Position numbers and translations under genes: made by a program. From positions 21,177,023-21,241,022 of the forward strand of contig CM066914.1 of assembly GCA_033964015.1 (NCBI GenBank): DNA of 64,000 nucleotides, written 5' to 3'. Positions 1 to 10,931 of this stretch are shown here, piece by piece. Source of the DNA: Scolanthus callimorphus (Eukaryota; Cnidaria; Anthozoa; Actiniaria; Edwardsiidae). The notes beneath the pieces are model-generated. The model was not told the origin of the DNA and ran no database searches. It worked only from the letters and a program-made list of their open reading frames with translations. Each line of letters opens with the position of its first letter. Positions within the stretch are counted from its first letter, which is position 1.

Positions 1-1056
1 TGAAGGAACAGGTCCTTTGTGTGAATGTCTTCCCTATTAATCGGCCAACTGTTTTTGGTTCTTCTCTTTTTACCTTTTACATACCAAAAACGATGTCTAC
101 TCTGTCTACTCGTCCAACCTAAAGTGGGTTTTCAGTTCCGAGACCTTGGAATAATGTGGCGCAAATTCAAAAACGTTAATACCACTAGCGTCAATTGCTG
201 ATATATGTATATATATATATTGCTTTTCAGACGAACTGTGGACGTCTTTTTGGCATCTTTCCTGGACAAACTAACCCTTGTTCATTAACGAGGACATTAT
301 TTTGGGAATATATATATAAAAAAAAAACATCCAAATTAAGTTCGAAAGCCATTTAGTAAATTGGCCCTTATTTCATTGCGTTTTCGTTGCTATTACTAGT
401 GAATTAATAACTATGACAATAATAATAGTAATACACCCACTCACTACTGAAGTACTTTAACAAGCTTTTAACGGGGCTTTTCTTGCATCTACAAAAATAT
501 CAGCCAGTTCAGACAAAATATCTATTGAGTTCCCTTGAAAATATCCCGCCGAGCATTTATATCAAAAGCTTCGCACTGATCACAATGACGTCGCAAGTTT
601 TTATAATAACCCCGTTCAATTGTTATCAATTTCAGTAAACAGGCAGTGAGGGCTGTGAGCTTACCGCGAGCGTTTGACGAATGTTTGTAGCAGGAAAATT
701 TGACTCATAGATGGTGTTCATACTGAGCCGTACGATTTTTACATAATATATCAAACACGAGACCGCGTGGGATTTCCAAACAACGAGAAGTGAGTTGAAA
801 AACGACGCAAAGCTGAGGTGTTTGGAAATACTGATGGAAAATAACCTCAAAAGCACTAGCAGCGAAAGCACAGCGATCCCAGAGTTTCTGATAAAGTTTC
901 TCAAACGAATCATTTAACGTTGGAAAAAAAAGGAATAAAATTTAAAAAAATCTATGCAAATTAAGATCGCGAATCCAAATCTCCTTTACGCTTATGGTTT
1001 TCTTTGTTAAGCTTAATGAATTATTAATGAGCTTGAGGAACTCTATTTTCACACTG
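1..1056. other. gene-free stretch at left edge
   Basis: No gene is recognised. The sequence is AT-rich with short TA runs near 206-220 and 308-330. A minus-strand open frame of 93 codons covers 632-913; its last ATG (721) is followed 57 nt later by a good donor-like GTAAGC at 664-659, so a short minus-strand first exon 721-665 is conceivable. The peptide is not recognisable and no partner exon is visible before the window edge, so it is not called as a gene. Confidence 0.5.
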
Positions 1057-1217
1057 CAGGGCGGATTTAGGGGGGGGGGGGGGGGGGGGGGGCGAGGGCC
1101 CCCCTTTCTCGGGAGATTTTTCCATACATTTGCTGGAGGAAATTTGAAATTTTTCGTCCCATGTTTTCACTATCCGACCCCCCTTTTTTTTTTCAGAAAT
1201 TCCTGGATCCGCCCCTG
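1057..1217. mobile_element. short hAT-like remnant with G-run
   Basis: The ends form a terminal inverted repeat: CAGGGCGGATTTAGG on the left and the complement of CAGGGGCGGATCCAGG on the right, enclosing a run of about 21 G followed by a C-rich segment. CAGGGGCGG-type ends are typical of non-autonomous hAT elements. Flanks share only CACTG, so the target duplication is not clear. About 160 bp; no coding capacity. Confidence 0.5.
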
Positions 1218-3040
1218 CACTGTACTTACGAAACCGGACTGAATGTTTTACACGTTTTACAGTTTCCGATCTTAACCTTCTCCTAGCAAAAAGAACATGT
1301 AAATTTTAGCCTGCTCTTTACGCTTAGAAATGACTAACTGCGCTGTTGTAGCGCATTTATCGTGGCAGCTAGCTCGTGTGTGGCAACCGGTATCATTGTA
1401 GAGCGGAAAATGGGAAATGTTATACGGAAAGATGTCAAAACTTTGGCCGCACGAGCGACAACTAAATCACAAATATTAGAGCTTAAAATCATAGATCTTC
1501 AAGGTGTTTATATTTCTTGGTGAAATTATTCGTTTAAAATCTTTCAGGAAAACATAAATTAGAAATGCCAAATGAATGACGGATATATTAACTCGTCCTT
1601 GACGTCTACACTGAATTGGAAATGCAACATTTATATGTTTTGATGGCCTATTTAGCGTCGAATAAGATGGATGGAAACGATTCTGATCCCAGTTCTCGCT
1701 GTTATCTGTAAAGGTGTTTTATTCTGTATTGAAGCTCCACTTTCCAAATGAAGACTTGTTTCTCGCTAAACTTTTGTTTATAAGAACGAATGGGGACCGC
1801 TTTTCTCTTAGTTTGTCACTTTTAGTTCTATTCGCACTTTAATAAACAAACATAAATTAAAACTTTGGATATGAATAGGTGTGTGCGTTTCTGCTCGCGT
1901 TTCGTGGTGAATTTATCTGTGTAATGAAAATTCCTGATGAATTAAGAAACAAATCGGATCGAAAATTAACGTTCTTTAGAAGAAGAAATAAACAATGTGC
2001 ACCAAAAAGATTTTGATGTTTTTATTAACCACGTGTATAAGAGTTTCAGGCTGAGATTAAGGACATACTAAACAATAAAGCTCAGACTGAATTTAACGTA
2101 AGAACTTTTTGAATTCCATGTTCTTGTATCATTTCCTTGCATTGCTAAGCTTCTACTCAACTTCCGAGGTGATTTATCTTCGTCCTGGTAAACCATTCAC
2201 TAACAAGTGAATCTGGAGAAAATAAATGCACCTGAATTTTAGGACTTGCAACTTAAGAACCTGCATAGGACATTTGAGGTTCGAATTTCTGAAAAATGTA
2301 AAACCATTTGGTATTTTTGCCCAACAACCTCCAAAAATGGACGTTCTTATTTGATATTTACAAAGCGTGTGTTTCCGTTGTATGGTGTCTTGAAAGCACC
2401 CTGAATTCGTCTAAACTCTGTGGAGAAAGTGCTTAATACATTTTGCCGTGTCACAGGTAGTAAAACGTCGTTATAGTTTAAAAAAAAAATCGTAAGGGAA
2501 AATAATGATTTGTTTCCGCCTTATTTATTTTGCTGACGTTAGCAATTGCATCTTTGCGCTTGCGATCGATGTTTATTTCAAACTTAATACATTAAGCTTT
2601 TTCGAGAGGCTATTGTGTTGCCATGGGAACAATCCAAGACTGGTGAAGAAACCTTTATCGCTGAAACTCAGAAATAAAGCAAAATAGGTATAAGTGATAT
2701 TGCAGATGAATTAACACTAAAAATTTCCAACCGCAAACTCATTGTGTTGAGTTTACTACTATTTTGTATCAAGCGTGCAATAAGATGGAGCGTTTTCGCG
2801 TCGGGCTACAGACAAGATGTCGCATTTCTTGTGCCGTCATAGCCTTTTTCGGAGGCAATTTCGACAGTTAGTTACTAGATGAGTCTGCGAGAAATGCGAC
2901 TTCTTGTCTCCGCAGGCAAGATCGCTAATAGTAACAAGCGTTTGATTATCTCACGAGCCTCTCAAGACTTCACAGCGAATTTACGCCATCACGTAGTTTG
3001 CTATTGCCTGCAAAAACGGCCCGCAATATATCAAGTTACA
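1218..3040. other. gene-free stretch
   Basis: AT-rich sequence with only short open frames on either strand and none with recognisable protein content. No exon-like segment bounded by convincing splice sites was found. A duplicated word around 2810-2830 and 2886-2915 (aaatgcgac, cttcttgtc/acaagatgtc) is the only internal structure noted. Confidence 0.4.
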
Positions 3041-3043
3041 CTA

Positions 3044-3455
3044 ATGACCTGTTCTCCTCTTTAAAGCAAATTCTTGTAGTGAATCTATCGCGCCACTGAT
3101 TGTTCGCGCTCGCTGCAGGTGAATCGTGAGTAATCAGGTATGACCGGTATGACCTGTTTTCCTCTTGAAAGCGAATTCTTGTAGTGATATAAATCTCCGC
3201 GCCACTGATTGGTCGCGCTCGCTGCAAGGTACATCATGAGTAATCAGGTATGACCGGTATGACCTGTTCTTCTCTTGAAGTTCGAATTCTTGTAGTGATA
3301 TAAATCTCCGCACCACTGAGTGTTCGCGCTCGCTGCAAGGTACATCATGAGTAATCAGGTATGACCGGTATGACCTGTTCTTCTCTTGAAGTTCGAATTC
3401 TTGTAGTGATATAAATCTCCGCGCCACTGAGTGTTCGCGCTCGCTGCAAGGTACT
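3044..3455. repeat. four-copy tandem repeat, about 110 bp
   Basis: Four direct copies begin with GACCTGTT at about 3046, 3150, 3260 and 3371, so the period is 104-111 bp. Each copy contains GAATTCTTGTAGTGA, a CCACTGAKTG box, TCGCGCTCGCTGCA and ends with GAGTAATCAGGTATGACCGG. Copies 2-4 are nearly identical, copy 1 is slightly shorter. The minus-strand open frames here simply echo the repeat period and are not taken as genes. Confidence 0.85.
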
Positions 3456-3783
3456 GTTCCATCTCAGAAAAACTGTTCCATCTCCTTAGGCGCGTGGATT
3501 TTGGGGATTTAGCGAAGGAAAAAAAATCATCCGTAATTTAGACTGTTGTTAATTAATTCAGTTTTTAAAGCAGAGCTACTACGTCATCAGTATGGAATGT
3601 TTCAGCTCGTTGCGCAGACGTCTTTTCTCGCACAGGGAACCCAGGGCGCGATAAAGGACGGCTTTTTACTCAGGCTAACGAGACTCAACCATTCGGAGGA
3701 CCGCCAACTAAACAACGTAAACAACATTTGATGTAGTTATCAGGAGCCAATGAGTAGGAGCTTTCATCTCTCATACTAGGCTA

Positions 3784-3997
3784 TGGAGGCAGCATTTTGA
3801 CTGACCTGGCTATTTTTAGAAGCAGTTTTCTATTGTTTTCCAAACGTCTGATCCCTTGAAGGGCACACAAGTCTTAGAACACTGTTGCTCTTTTATGTGG
3901 CTTATTTAAGCAGATTTCTTGTCTCACAACTGACCTAATAATAGAAAACAATAGAAAATTGTTTCTAAAAATAGCTTGGTCAGTCAAACCTCCTGCA
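3784..3997. repeat. foldback (inverted repeat) element
   Basis: The left arm (GACTGACCTGGCTATTTTTA) and the right arm, read in reverse complement (GACTGACCAAGCTATTTTTA), pair over about 50-60 bp including TTTCTATTGTTTTC on both sides. The centre is short and non-coding. It looks like an immobile MITE; the ends and target duplication are not exact. Confidence 0.6.
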
Positions 3998-4142
3998 GGG
4001 GCCAGTTCCTAGAAGGTCAGTTAAGAGTTATCGGTAGATTTAAACGCTTATCCAACGGATAAATCTTGAACAAATCCTATACAACAGATAACTTTTATCC
4101 ATGAATAACTTTATCCAACCTTTCAGGATCGAACTGGCCCCT
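3997..4142. mobile_element. small MITE, GGGGCCAGTTC ends
   Basis: About 146 bp bounded by GGGGCCAGTTC and its complement GAACTGGCCCC, with inner pairing between the two TTATCC-rich arms. It directly abuts the preceding foldback. No coding sequence; superfamily not assignable. Confidence 0.5.
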
Positions 4143-4174
4143 GGTCTCCTGGTAATTGTAGAACATTGCGAGAA

Positions 4175-4233
4175 AATACAATACAATACAATACAATACA
4201 ATACAATACAACACAACACAGCACAACACAATA
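4175..4233. repeat. AATAC pentanucleotide microsatellite
   Basis: About eleven units of ATACA, degenerating to ACACA/GCACA at the right end. Direct sequence observation. Confidence 0.9.
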
Positions 4234-4978
4234 CGGTTTTACGGTTGGTGCTTCAAGTGAGATTCCACAGAATTACGAAAAGCACACTAAGAGGCGATTG
4301 TGCGAAAATAAAATCGCATAAGTGTTGCGCTTGCTGTAGTCGGCAAATAGACTTAATTTTGACTCTCGGACATTCACTAAAACGGGAGCAAAATTTCTTT
4401 CAAAAATATCTGGGGCGGCAAATTTGGTTCATACGTTGATGAGTTGTCTTTTCCTCTCTCATGAGTGTTCCGCTAACGCGTGCGTATGTGGCCCGCGCGT
4501 GATTAATCTCATAATAATGTCCGTCGAGTTTCTCTTAAGAAAACCAGTAAAAGAACATTTTGTGACAGATGAGAGACCAACACAATTGAAGGCGCACAAA
4601 AAACTGAAAGATTGCGAAATCGAGAAATAGTCTGACCACTTTTTCGATTAGTTATCATTTAATTTGCTTGAAAATGCACCCGTCAAGAGCTATGTATTCC
4701 CAGCTGCAGGAATTACTTTAAACGTATGTCGCTACCCGGATAGGAAGGAATTCATTCGTCAATCCTAAGACATAATAATTGTCGCTGTATTGATGCTATT
4801 GATTGCGAAATAGTGACGGTGTTGTGCAATACTTTATTAGTGCTGCGACAGATGACATCCTGTGTCTCCTGTACGTTGTCCCAGGTGCCCTTGCAAAAGT
4901 GACGTAGATTTCTATGTAAATAGCCTATAGAGCATGGGTTCCACGAGGCCCGGGGGGGGGGGGGGCAAGTGGGTGTAC

Positions 4979-5628
4979 ACGAGGCCTGGGGGAGGGGGGA
5001 CTCCCATATTTTTTGGTCGAGGATGATCGATTCCGTTTCACCCCTAAAAGATACCAAACATATGGCGTGGCTCAAATAATTTCTTACCCTAAAAGATGAG
5101 GCCTTATTTGCCAAGTAGGCGCGAAGGAGACAGGTAACAGGTAAAAGACACCCATCAAGAAATTTCCGTGTTTTAACTACCTTTAATGTTGTCTAATTTA
5201 TCGTCTTCTCATCGAGTAATCTCTCTTCTTGCACGAGGCCTACTCCGGGTCCTAAACTCGCATTAAAACGTCCAGAAACGCCCCCAAAACGCTTTAGAAT
5301 GCGCTAAATAGCCTTAACTAACCTACAGTAAAATGCCTAAAATTACCTTAAAACGCCCCAAAACGCCTAAAAACGCTGAATGTTACTGTAAAAAAAGGGC
5401 GATTTTAGGACCCGGAGTAGGCCTTACACGGTTTTAGAAGCACCATCAAGAGACGACACAATTTGCACACATATTTCGGCCCTAAAAGATACCAAACTCC
5501 CTACAATGTTATTGAAGATCAAGATCATCCCAAAGAGACCAAACCCCCATGATTTTAACTCCTAAAAGATACGACGATCATCCCCGACCAAAAAATGTGC
5601 GAGCCCCCCTCCCCCCGGGACACGAGGT
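4979..5628. mobile_element. inverted-repeat element with G/C-rich ends
   Basis: The left end (CACGAGGCCTGGGGGAGGGG, then ATTTTTTGGTCGAGGATGATCG) is matched in reverse complement by the right end (CGATCATCCCCGACC through CCCCCCGGGACACGAGG). The interior repeats CCTAAAAGATACCAAAC several times and holds a nested smaller element at 5238-5423. Non-coding. The strong terminal symmetry supports a non-autonomous DNA transposon; no clean target duplication was found. Confidence 0.55.
5238..5423. mobile_element. nested MITE, GGCCTACTCCGG ends
   Basis: Terminal inverted repeat AGGCCTACTCCGGGTCCTAAA-like on both sides (right side reads TTTAGGACCCGGAGTAGGCC). The interior has a run of related AAAACGCCC/AAAACGCT words. 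It sits inside the element at 4979-5628. Confidence 0.55.
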
Positions 5629-6703
5629 AGAGTTTGTAAGTAAAATGTTTAATGGGATGTCTCATTCCATTTACCGCCTAGTCAAAGATAGCGATAGCCC
5701 TTGCACTTTCAATAAGCGCCGTCTAATATTTAGATTTTTGTAATGCGAGATTTTCCGAGACAGCTAGGTCAAGCCTTCATAATTCAAGATCGAGACAATC
5801 AAAAATTGCTTCTCATACCTTGTCTGTAATTTGCGTTAGTGTGTTAGAAAACGGGATTGCGTAAAAACATAACAGTGTGTGTGTGTGGGGGGGGGGGGGG
5901 ATACTTTTAGTGTATTGGGTAACGTAGCCTTGATGTATAGATAGATAGATGTACAGGGGTAGGTATTCTCTGATAATTTAGTACTGAGTTTTCCCAGAGC
6001 TTGAAGCAGTCCGCACGATATTACATTGATTATATTAATAATCATATAGGAAGGATTGCAAATTCTTCCTATATGCAAATCGAACATTCACTTATTAAAT
6101 AAGTTATTTCGGTTTTACCTCGGACTTGTGGTAGGCTATTAGGTGCAATTTCCTCTCCTTTCATCTGCTTCTGAACCTGCTGGATAGCCACAACTTACCC
6201 ACGTGTGGCTCGACATGGTCCTTCGAAGTGGATTTACCAAAAACGACAGTGATTCATCGATATGTCCTCCCCACCTCCTCCTCGATCTCCTTTTGAACGT
6301 GAACGCCTTTATTATACCCTTTTTCCTTGGGTGCTTACATTTATCAAGAAATACCGGTCTAGTTTGATCAGCATCAAATGGGTCAAAATATTCCGGTGGT
6401 GAAATCCCGGGTGAAATGGCGATTTCTATTTCGGTTCGCATCGGTTACCGTATTTGGTCATCAAACCGGTTGGAGAGTAGCAATGGTACACACCGTTCCG
6501 ATCGGTCCATTCCAACCAGGACGGCGAACTCTAAAGCTTATCCGCTTGTACCAACCGGAAATGGGCAAAAAATCAACTATACCATTTCATTCAAACCGGA
6601 ATTTTCGGGATTTTTTGACAAATGGTAAGCCAGCACCCCTGTATTCTCTGATTGGCTAGTTCGTGGAAATTTCTTGCTACACTTTCTCCGCCATCTTTTT
6701 CAG

Positions 6704-6991
6704 GTAGTTTTGCGGGACACCAAAGAACCAGCGGAGTTCGTGTACTTTATCAAATCCGGACAGTGCCAAATTGTCCGAGAAATGGACCTCATCCTGAGGA
6801 GACTGCCCTTCGGCGAGACGAAATTCATTCTCCCTCCACTGAGAGGACAAGCCACCACAGGAATCCCATGCAATCTGGGACCTCACGATTCCCTGAAAAG
6901 GTTCTTCTTGATCGTCCATGTGCTGGAGAAGGGGGACTACTTCGGTGTCGGCGAAGATCTTACTCATTCTAGTGTCATCACGGACGGAAAG
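6704..6991 (+). CDS. CNBD2: CNBD2-like penultimate exon (cNMP-binding beta roll)
   Basis: 288 nt, phase 0 at both ends, 96 codons. Open upstream only to a short distance, and the polypyrimidine-CAG acceptor at 6693-6703 sets the boundary. Coding content: VVLRDTKEPAEFVYFIKSGQ followed by a family-typical insert with PPLRG and the VLEKGDYFG turn. The minus-strand frame on the same segment is a shadow. Confidence 0.72.
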
Positions 6992-8411
6992 GTTGGTCTA
7001 ATTCATCGTTTATTCGAAAGCCATTACTTAAAAGGCGAAATCCCCACTAAGGCCTGTTTCAAATGTCGAATCCAATTCAACCGACTGGTTTTCTCCTCGT
7101 CACCACAAAAGGCAGAATAAACAAGAGAAACAAACTTTACATTCCTTGTTGTTCTGCTATATGACTCATCTAGATTTACCTTTTTCACTAGACAAAGTGT
7201 TACCTAAGCTGCAAATGAAATTTCTAACAATTAGATTCAACGCGACAAACGTTCGACGGCTCGTTTTCACGATGGTAGGACAGAATGAGTTGTCAGAGAA
7301 AAAAGTAAAGCCCCATTTACACGACAGGAATTTTTTGACACGGCTCGGATAAAAAGCAGTACGGGTACCAAATTTAATGGCACGGCTCGGGTATATTTGC
7401 GCTGTGTAAATGACTTTGCCGTACTGAATTTTCACAGAGCCGGACCGAAATTTTATCCGTGCCGGGACTACGTGGCGAGGTAGTCCAAGAACCATTTTTA
7501 TCCGAGCCGTGCGAAATATTTCTGTCGTGTAAATGGGGCTTAAGTAATGAAATTGGATTTGTTATTGCCAAAATAGTCTTCGTTGCATAGTTTTGGGCCC
7601 ATCTCGTTGTCTTGCCAGTCGCCCTGTTTGCAAGTGTTTCGAAAGGTAAATTTTGAAAGATTTTAGAGCCCTGCCTTCGTAAAACAAACACATTTTGCCA
7701 AAGTAAGAATTACACCCTTTTATAGAGCTTTACGTTTTTTATTTGAAGCTCTGATACGGGCCTTTGGAAAACATGGGAAAAAGATGAGGTTGGCTAAACT
7801 GAAAGACATCAACGAACATACACATACACCTTATTCCAAAATGGCTGCCTGGCCGTTGAAGCCTCGTTCTCATGAAATTATTCTTTTCTTTTATATTCAC
7901 TCAAGCTCAAAAACAAAAGGTAATTTCATGAGAGTGAGGCCACAAGGGCCAATGGAACAATAAGTCGCCACTTTGGAATAAGCTGTTTAGTCTGTAGCAA
8001 ACGTTCCTGTGGAGTTCGGGGCAGAGAAACCGCTGAAAAGAGGACAGAAGACTCAACCTTGCTGCACAGGCTACATAGGCGCGGCGCGACAAGAATGGTT
8101 CTAAATAATGTTTCCAAGCCATTGTAGGTCGTCTTCTTAATGTACTAACGTCTAATGTTTCTATTTTAATATTTCGACAGGTCGATGTGATTCTTGTATC
8201 AAGAGCGGTATTACAAAAACATGATCGCGGGCTCAGATTAGAGGAAATGAGAGCGCAGCTTTCCGAACAGTTCCCGACGCGAGTCGAAGTCTTCCGAAGC
8301 TTTCTCGATGGATACCGATGGAAGCGATACAAATGCGAAGTAATTGAGGACACATTTCAAAGAAGCAGAAAACCGAAAATAGGACGACATTTCAGGATGT
8401 TCCTCGAGTAA
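6704..8411 (+). CDS. CNBD2: CNBD2-like cyclic nucleotide-binding domain protein, last two exons
   Basis: Two exons, 6704-6991 and 8181-8411, join in phase 0 (acceptor TTTTTCAG before 6704, donor AAAG/GTTGGT after 6991, acceptor TTTCGACAG before 8181, stop TAA 8409-8411). Together they give about 172 residues of the C-terminal part of a protein resembling cyclic nucleotide-binding domain-containing protein 2. The first exon has the beta-roll segment with EFVYFIKSGQCQIVRE and the turn KGDYFG; the second continues with VDVILVSRAVL, the end of the beta roll, then a charged helical tail. CNBD2 in mammals is a cAMP-binding protein needed in sperm; the role here is inference. The phosphate-binding arginine normally following the GDYFGE turn is not visible (GVGEDLTHSSV), so ligand binding may be lost. 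Upstream exons were not identified in 1-6700 and may lie left of the window. The intron carries a 232-bp MITE (7309-7540). Confidence 0.7.
7309..7540. mobile_element. MITE with TAA target duplication, in CNBD2-like intron
   Basis: 232 bp with near-perfect inverted ends AGCCCCATTTACACGACAG and its complement, flanked by TAA at 7306-7308 and 7541-7543. Inner arms share GACACGGCTCGGATAAAAA. A 3-bp TWA duplication suits PIF/Harbinger; a degenerate TTAA site (GTAA on the left) cannot be excluded. A second, diverged copy in opposite orientation lies at 32580-32782. Confidence 0.75.
8181..8411 (+). CDS. CNBD2: CNBD2-like terminal exon
   Basis: 77 codons including stop. Starts VDVILVSRAVLQKHDRG, matching the last strand and following helix of a cNMP-binding domain, then a basic/acidic helical tail ending FRMFLE. 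The large minus-strand frame 7907-8353 overlaps it but shows no family resemblance. Confidence 0.7.
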   Translation, partial: VDVILVSRAVLQKHDRGLRLEEMRAQLSEQFPTRVEVFRSFLDGYRWKRYKCEVIEDTFQRSRKPKIGRHFRMFLE

Positions 8412-8606
8412 TCCGTGGGGAAAACAAACATTACTATGGGATTTTTAATAGATATAACTTTCCTGCTATTGCAATAGCAAGATAATAAGTATATTGATCT
8501 TTAGCCCTTGTTTCAATGTTTTCTAAGTAATGACTATCCAAAGTGTATGTCCCGAGAAAAGCTTTTCTAGTATATGCAAATGATCTTTTACTTCTTGTAA
8601 TTTAAC

Positions 8607-8612
8607 AATAAA
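8607..8612 (+). terminator. polyadenylation signal AATAAA of CNBD2-like gene
   Basis: AATAAA about 200 bp after the stop codon on the gene strand, followed by TG-rich sequence. Position and spacing fit an animal 3' UTR. Confidence 0.55.
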
Positions 8613-9099
8613 GCACTGCGACTTGCATCGAGACTTGCAGTCTTGTTATAATAAGACAAACTTTAGAAGATATTATCGGGATATAACCAGCTGATCGAAC
8701 ATCAAGGTGAGCAAAGGATTATTCACCAAAACGAAACTTTCCCAGGTCCAGTGCAAGATACCAAAATTTTCGCAATTTTGAGAGGCAAAAACTAGATTCA
8801 ATCATCGTACAAGTCAAACCAAGTTTACATTTGATGTGATGCAAGATTTTCTGAGAAAATAGAAACGTTTTTATGCTCCTTTGCAAAGTAGAATCTGTTT
8901 GGAACGCTGTTGATGCAAATAAAAATCGTTCTGATTGGCTAATTTGAGAGCAAGAAATCAGCTGTAACGCTTGTTACTGATGAGAATGGGACCACGAGGG
9001 GCGTGTAAAGCGGTCGAGTGCGATTGCGCACGAATATAGCGCATACCCTCACGGCTCAAAGCGCTTTACATACATGGATAACTCATCCTATAGAAACCA

Positions 9100-9245
9100 G
9101 TTGTGTAAACATGAGTGTGTGTTCGTATGGTGAGTTGTGTGACACAGAAGTTGGGCAACTTCCGACCGTCCTCGTGGTTTTTTAACGTTTCTCTGGTTCC
9201 GGTTAGTGCAGTGTATGTGAGAGACATATACTTTTGTTGTACCCT
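9100..9245 (-). mobile_element. SINE fragment (same family as 50221-50585)
   Basis: Read on the minus strand this matches the body of the tRNA-derived SINE at 50221: TCTCACATACACTRCACTAA, then ACCAGAG, then ACCACGAGG and CAGAAGTTGCCCA-like words in the same order and spacing. The tRNA-like head is not present. Confidence 0.65.
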
Positions 9246-9267
9246 TCCCTCTTTTGCGAGATAGAGA

Positions 9268-9600
9268 CTCAAACTCTATCCATCAGGCGTGTCCAGTTTT
9301 GTCTATCCTCTTCTGCAACAGAAGTCAGGCAACTGCTTCTATGACCACAGGCAGACCAGGCGAGTTATTAGGGTAGGCCAGAAGTAGCTAGGAGGGTTCT
9401 AATTCTCTCCAAAACAACTCAGGAAACAGACTCAAACTCTCAATCAATCAATCAGGCGTTGTCCAGTTTTGTCTATCCTCTTCTGTACAGAAGTCAGGCA
9501 ACTGCTTACTATGACCACAGCCAGACCAGGCGAGTTATCAGGGTAGGCCAGAAGTAGCTAGGAGGGCCCTAATTCTCTCCAAAACACAACTCAGGAGACA
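9268..9600. repeat. two-copy tandem duplication, about 165 bp
   Basis: Copy 1 (about 9268-9429) and copy 2 (about 9430-9600) share long identical blocks such as GTCCAGTTTTGTCTATCCTC, GAAGTCAGGCAACTGCTT, AGACCAGGCGAGTTAT and GGCCAGAAGTAGCTAGGAGG. Small indels separate the copies. Each copy starts with CTCAAACTCT. Confidence 0.85.
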
Positions 9601-9682
9601 TTGAGAGGTAATAAGTCATTCACTGATAATCCGCCTGGTCTGCCTGAGCTATGTGACTTCAGACTGTGTGAGCTGTGCACAA

Positions 9683-9770
9683 CATCCGGGGGTGTACGAG
9701 GGCACACGCGGCAGGACTGTGTGCGACAGCAGGGTGAGAAAAATGTGCAGCAAGCTTTCTCGAATTTTCC
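9683..9770 (+). mobile_element. repeat family with tRNA-like B-box word, copy 1
   Basis: Shares CATCCGG-GGTGTACGAGGGCACACGCGGCA and GGTGAGAAAAATGTGCAGCAAG with segments at 10350-10440 (+), 22860-22965 (-) and 24775-24880 (-). The other copies carry GGGTGCGACTCCCAGC, close to the RNA polymerase III B-box, so the family may be SINE-derived. This copy is diverged in the B-box. Confidence 0.45.
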
Positions 9771-10349
9771 AACACAATTTGACAATTATGACATTTACGG
9801 TCTTGACTTGGCAGGATAAACAAGTAACTCTCTTGGCGGATGAATCTATAATATTAAAATAAACGTTAATTTGCCAAATGTACATATGCTATTATGACAA
9901 ACGTAGCTACCTGATAAAATGCAAGTTCTTTTCGGGTGCGTGTAAACTAAAATGCGTAAGTGGAAGGCAAAAGGAAAAACACTTTTGGGTCAACATAAAT
10001 CGCTCAAAATGAAGACAAATTCAACCAAACTGCTACAACCCAAATGGCTTTGTTTTTTTTTTCTTTCGCGTCAATAAGCCATCTGAACCAATCAAGTAGT
10101 AGAAGGAGACAGGACATGATATGTACTTTAAAGTAATCTGCGAGGCAAAGCGAAAATAACATTTCATGGTATTTTTTTTCCTTATTTGTATTCGGCTGCA
10201 GTTATTTTTCATTTGCTACCTTCCCTTCCATAATTTTTACAAGTCTGTACATAGCTGGTAAAACGTAACATAGCAGATGAAATGCGCAGAAACATAAACG
10301 TTTAAGGAGGTCTAATTGCATAGAAAGACAATACCGCAGTAAAATAAAC

Positions 10350-10440
10350 ATCCAGTGGTGTACCAGAGCATGCGCAGCACTGCCAGTGCAGCGAGGACTG
10401 GGTGCAACTCCCAGCTGGGTGATTCTGTGGTTGCAGGAGT
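10350..10440 (+). mobile_element. repeat family with tRNA-like B-box word, copy 2
   Basis: Contains CATCCAGTGGTGTACCAGAG and GACTGGGTGCAACTCCCAGC, matching the other family members listed at 9683-9770. SINE origin is an inference from the B-box-like word. Confidence 0.45.
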
Positions 10441-10710
10441 AAGATACAGCCTAAAGGGAGATAGGCGAGAGGAAAAAGACGAAGATATCAAAATGAGAGA
10501 TACCGGTTTGTTTTTCATAGGCTTGTTTCATAAGGCCAAAAGCCTCGTAAATGAACATTTTGTAAATAAATAAATACATTTTAAAACTCTATACTATCCC
10601 GTCTCGCAGTCAAAGGAACTTGTACTGAATTACATGACGTTGCTCAACTTGCACAAGAGGACGCGCAGACAATAAGGCATGAATTAATAGATTGAGATCC
10701 CAAGAACAGA

Positions 10711-10931
10711 CATTCTCGTACCCAGAGCTCCCCGGCTCGTCTGCTCGCAGGGGAGGCTCTGGGGACATCCATTTGAGAGCCGTCGCTGATTGGCTGATTT
10801 TGAGCGTTGGAGCATGCGCTGAAATGTCTTTCTCTCATAGGTTATGTATTAAATTTCACGCATGCGTCAGTGGCTGTCACCAGAGCCTCACCCGCGAGCT
10901 TACGAGCAGGAGAGCTCTGGGTAAGAGAAAG
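10711..10931. mobile_element. 221-bp MULE-type element with 9-bp target duplication
   Basis: Ends CATTCTCGTACCCAGAG and complement; perfect 9-bp direct repeats AAGAACAGA at 10702-10710 and 10932-10940. A second 221-bp copy in inverse orientation is at 60445-60665, also with a perfect 9-bp duplication, and a related 703-bp element is at 63002-63704. Nine-bp duplications are characteristic of Mutator-like elements. Internal GGGGAGGCTCTGG arms make most of it foldback; no coding sequence. Confidence 0.85.

Noticed and set aside
632..913. 93-codon minus-strand frame with a hydrophobic N-terminus
   Set aside because: Looks superficially like a membrane protein start, but there is no family motif, and no partner exon in the window.
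7907..8353. 148-codon minus-strand frame opposite the CNBD2-like terminal exon
   Set aside because: Shadow of the plus-strand exon; no recognisable protein and no splice logic.
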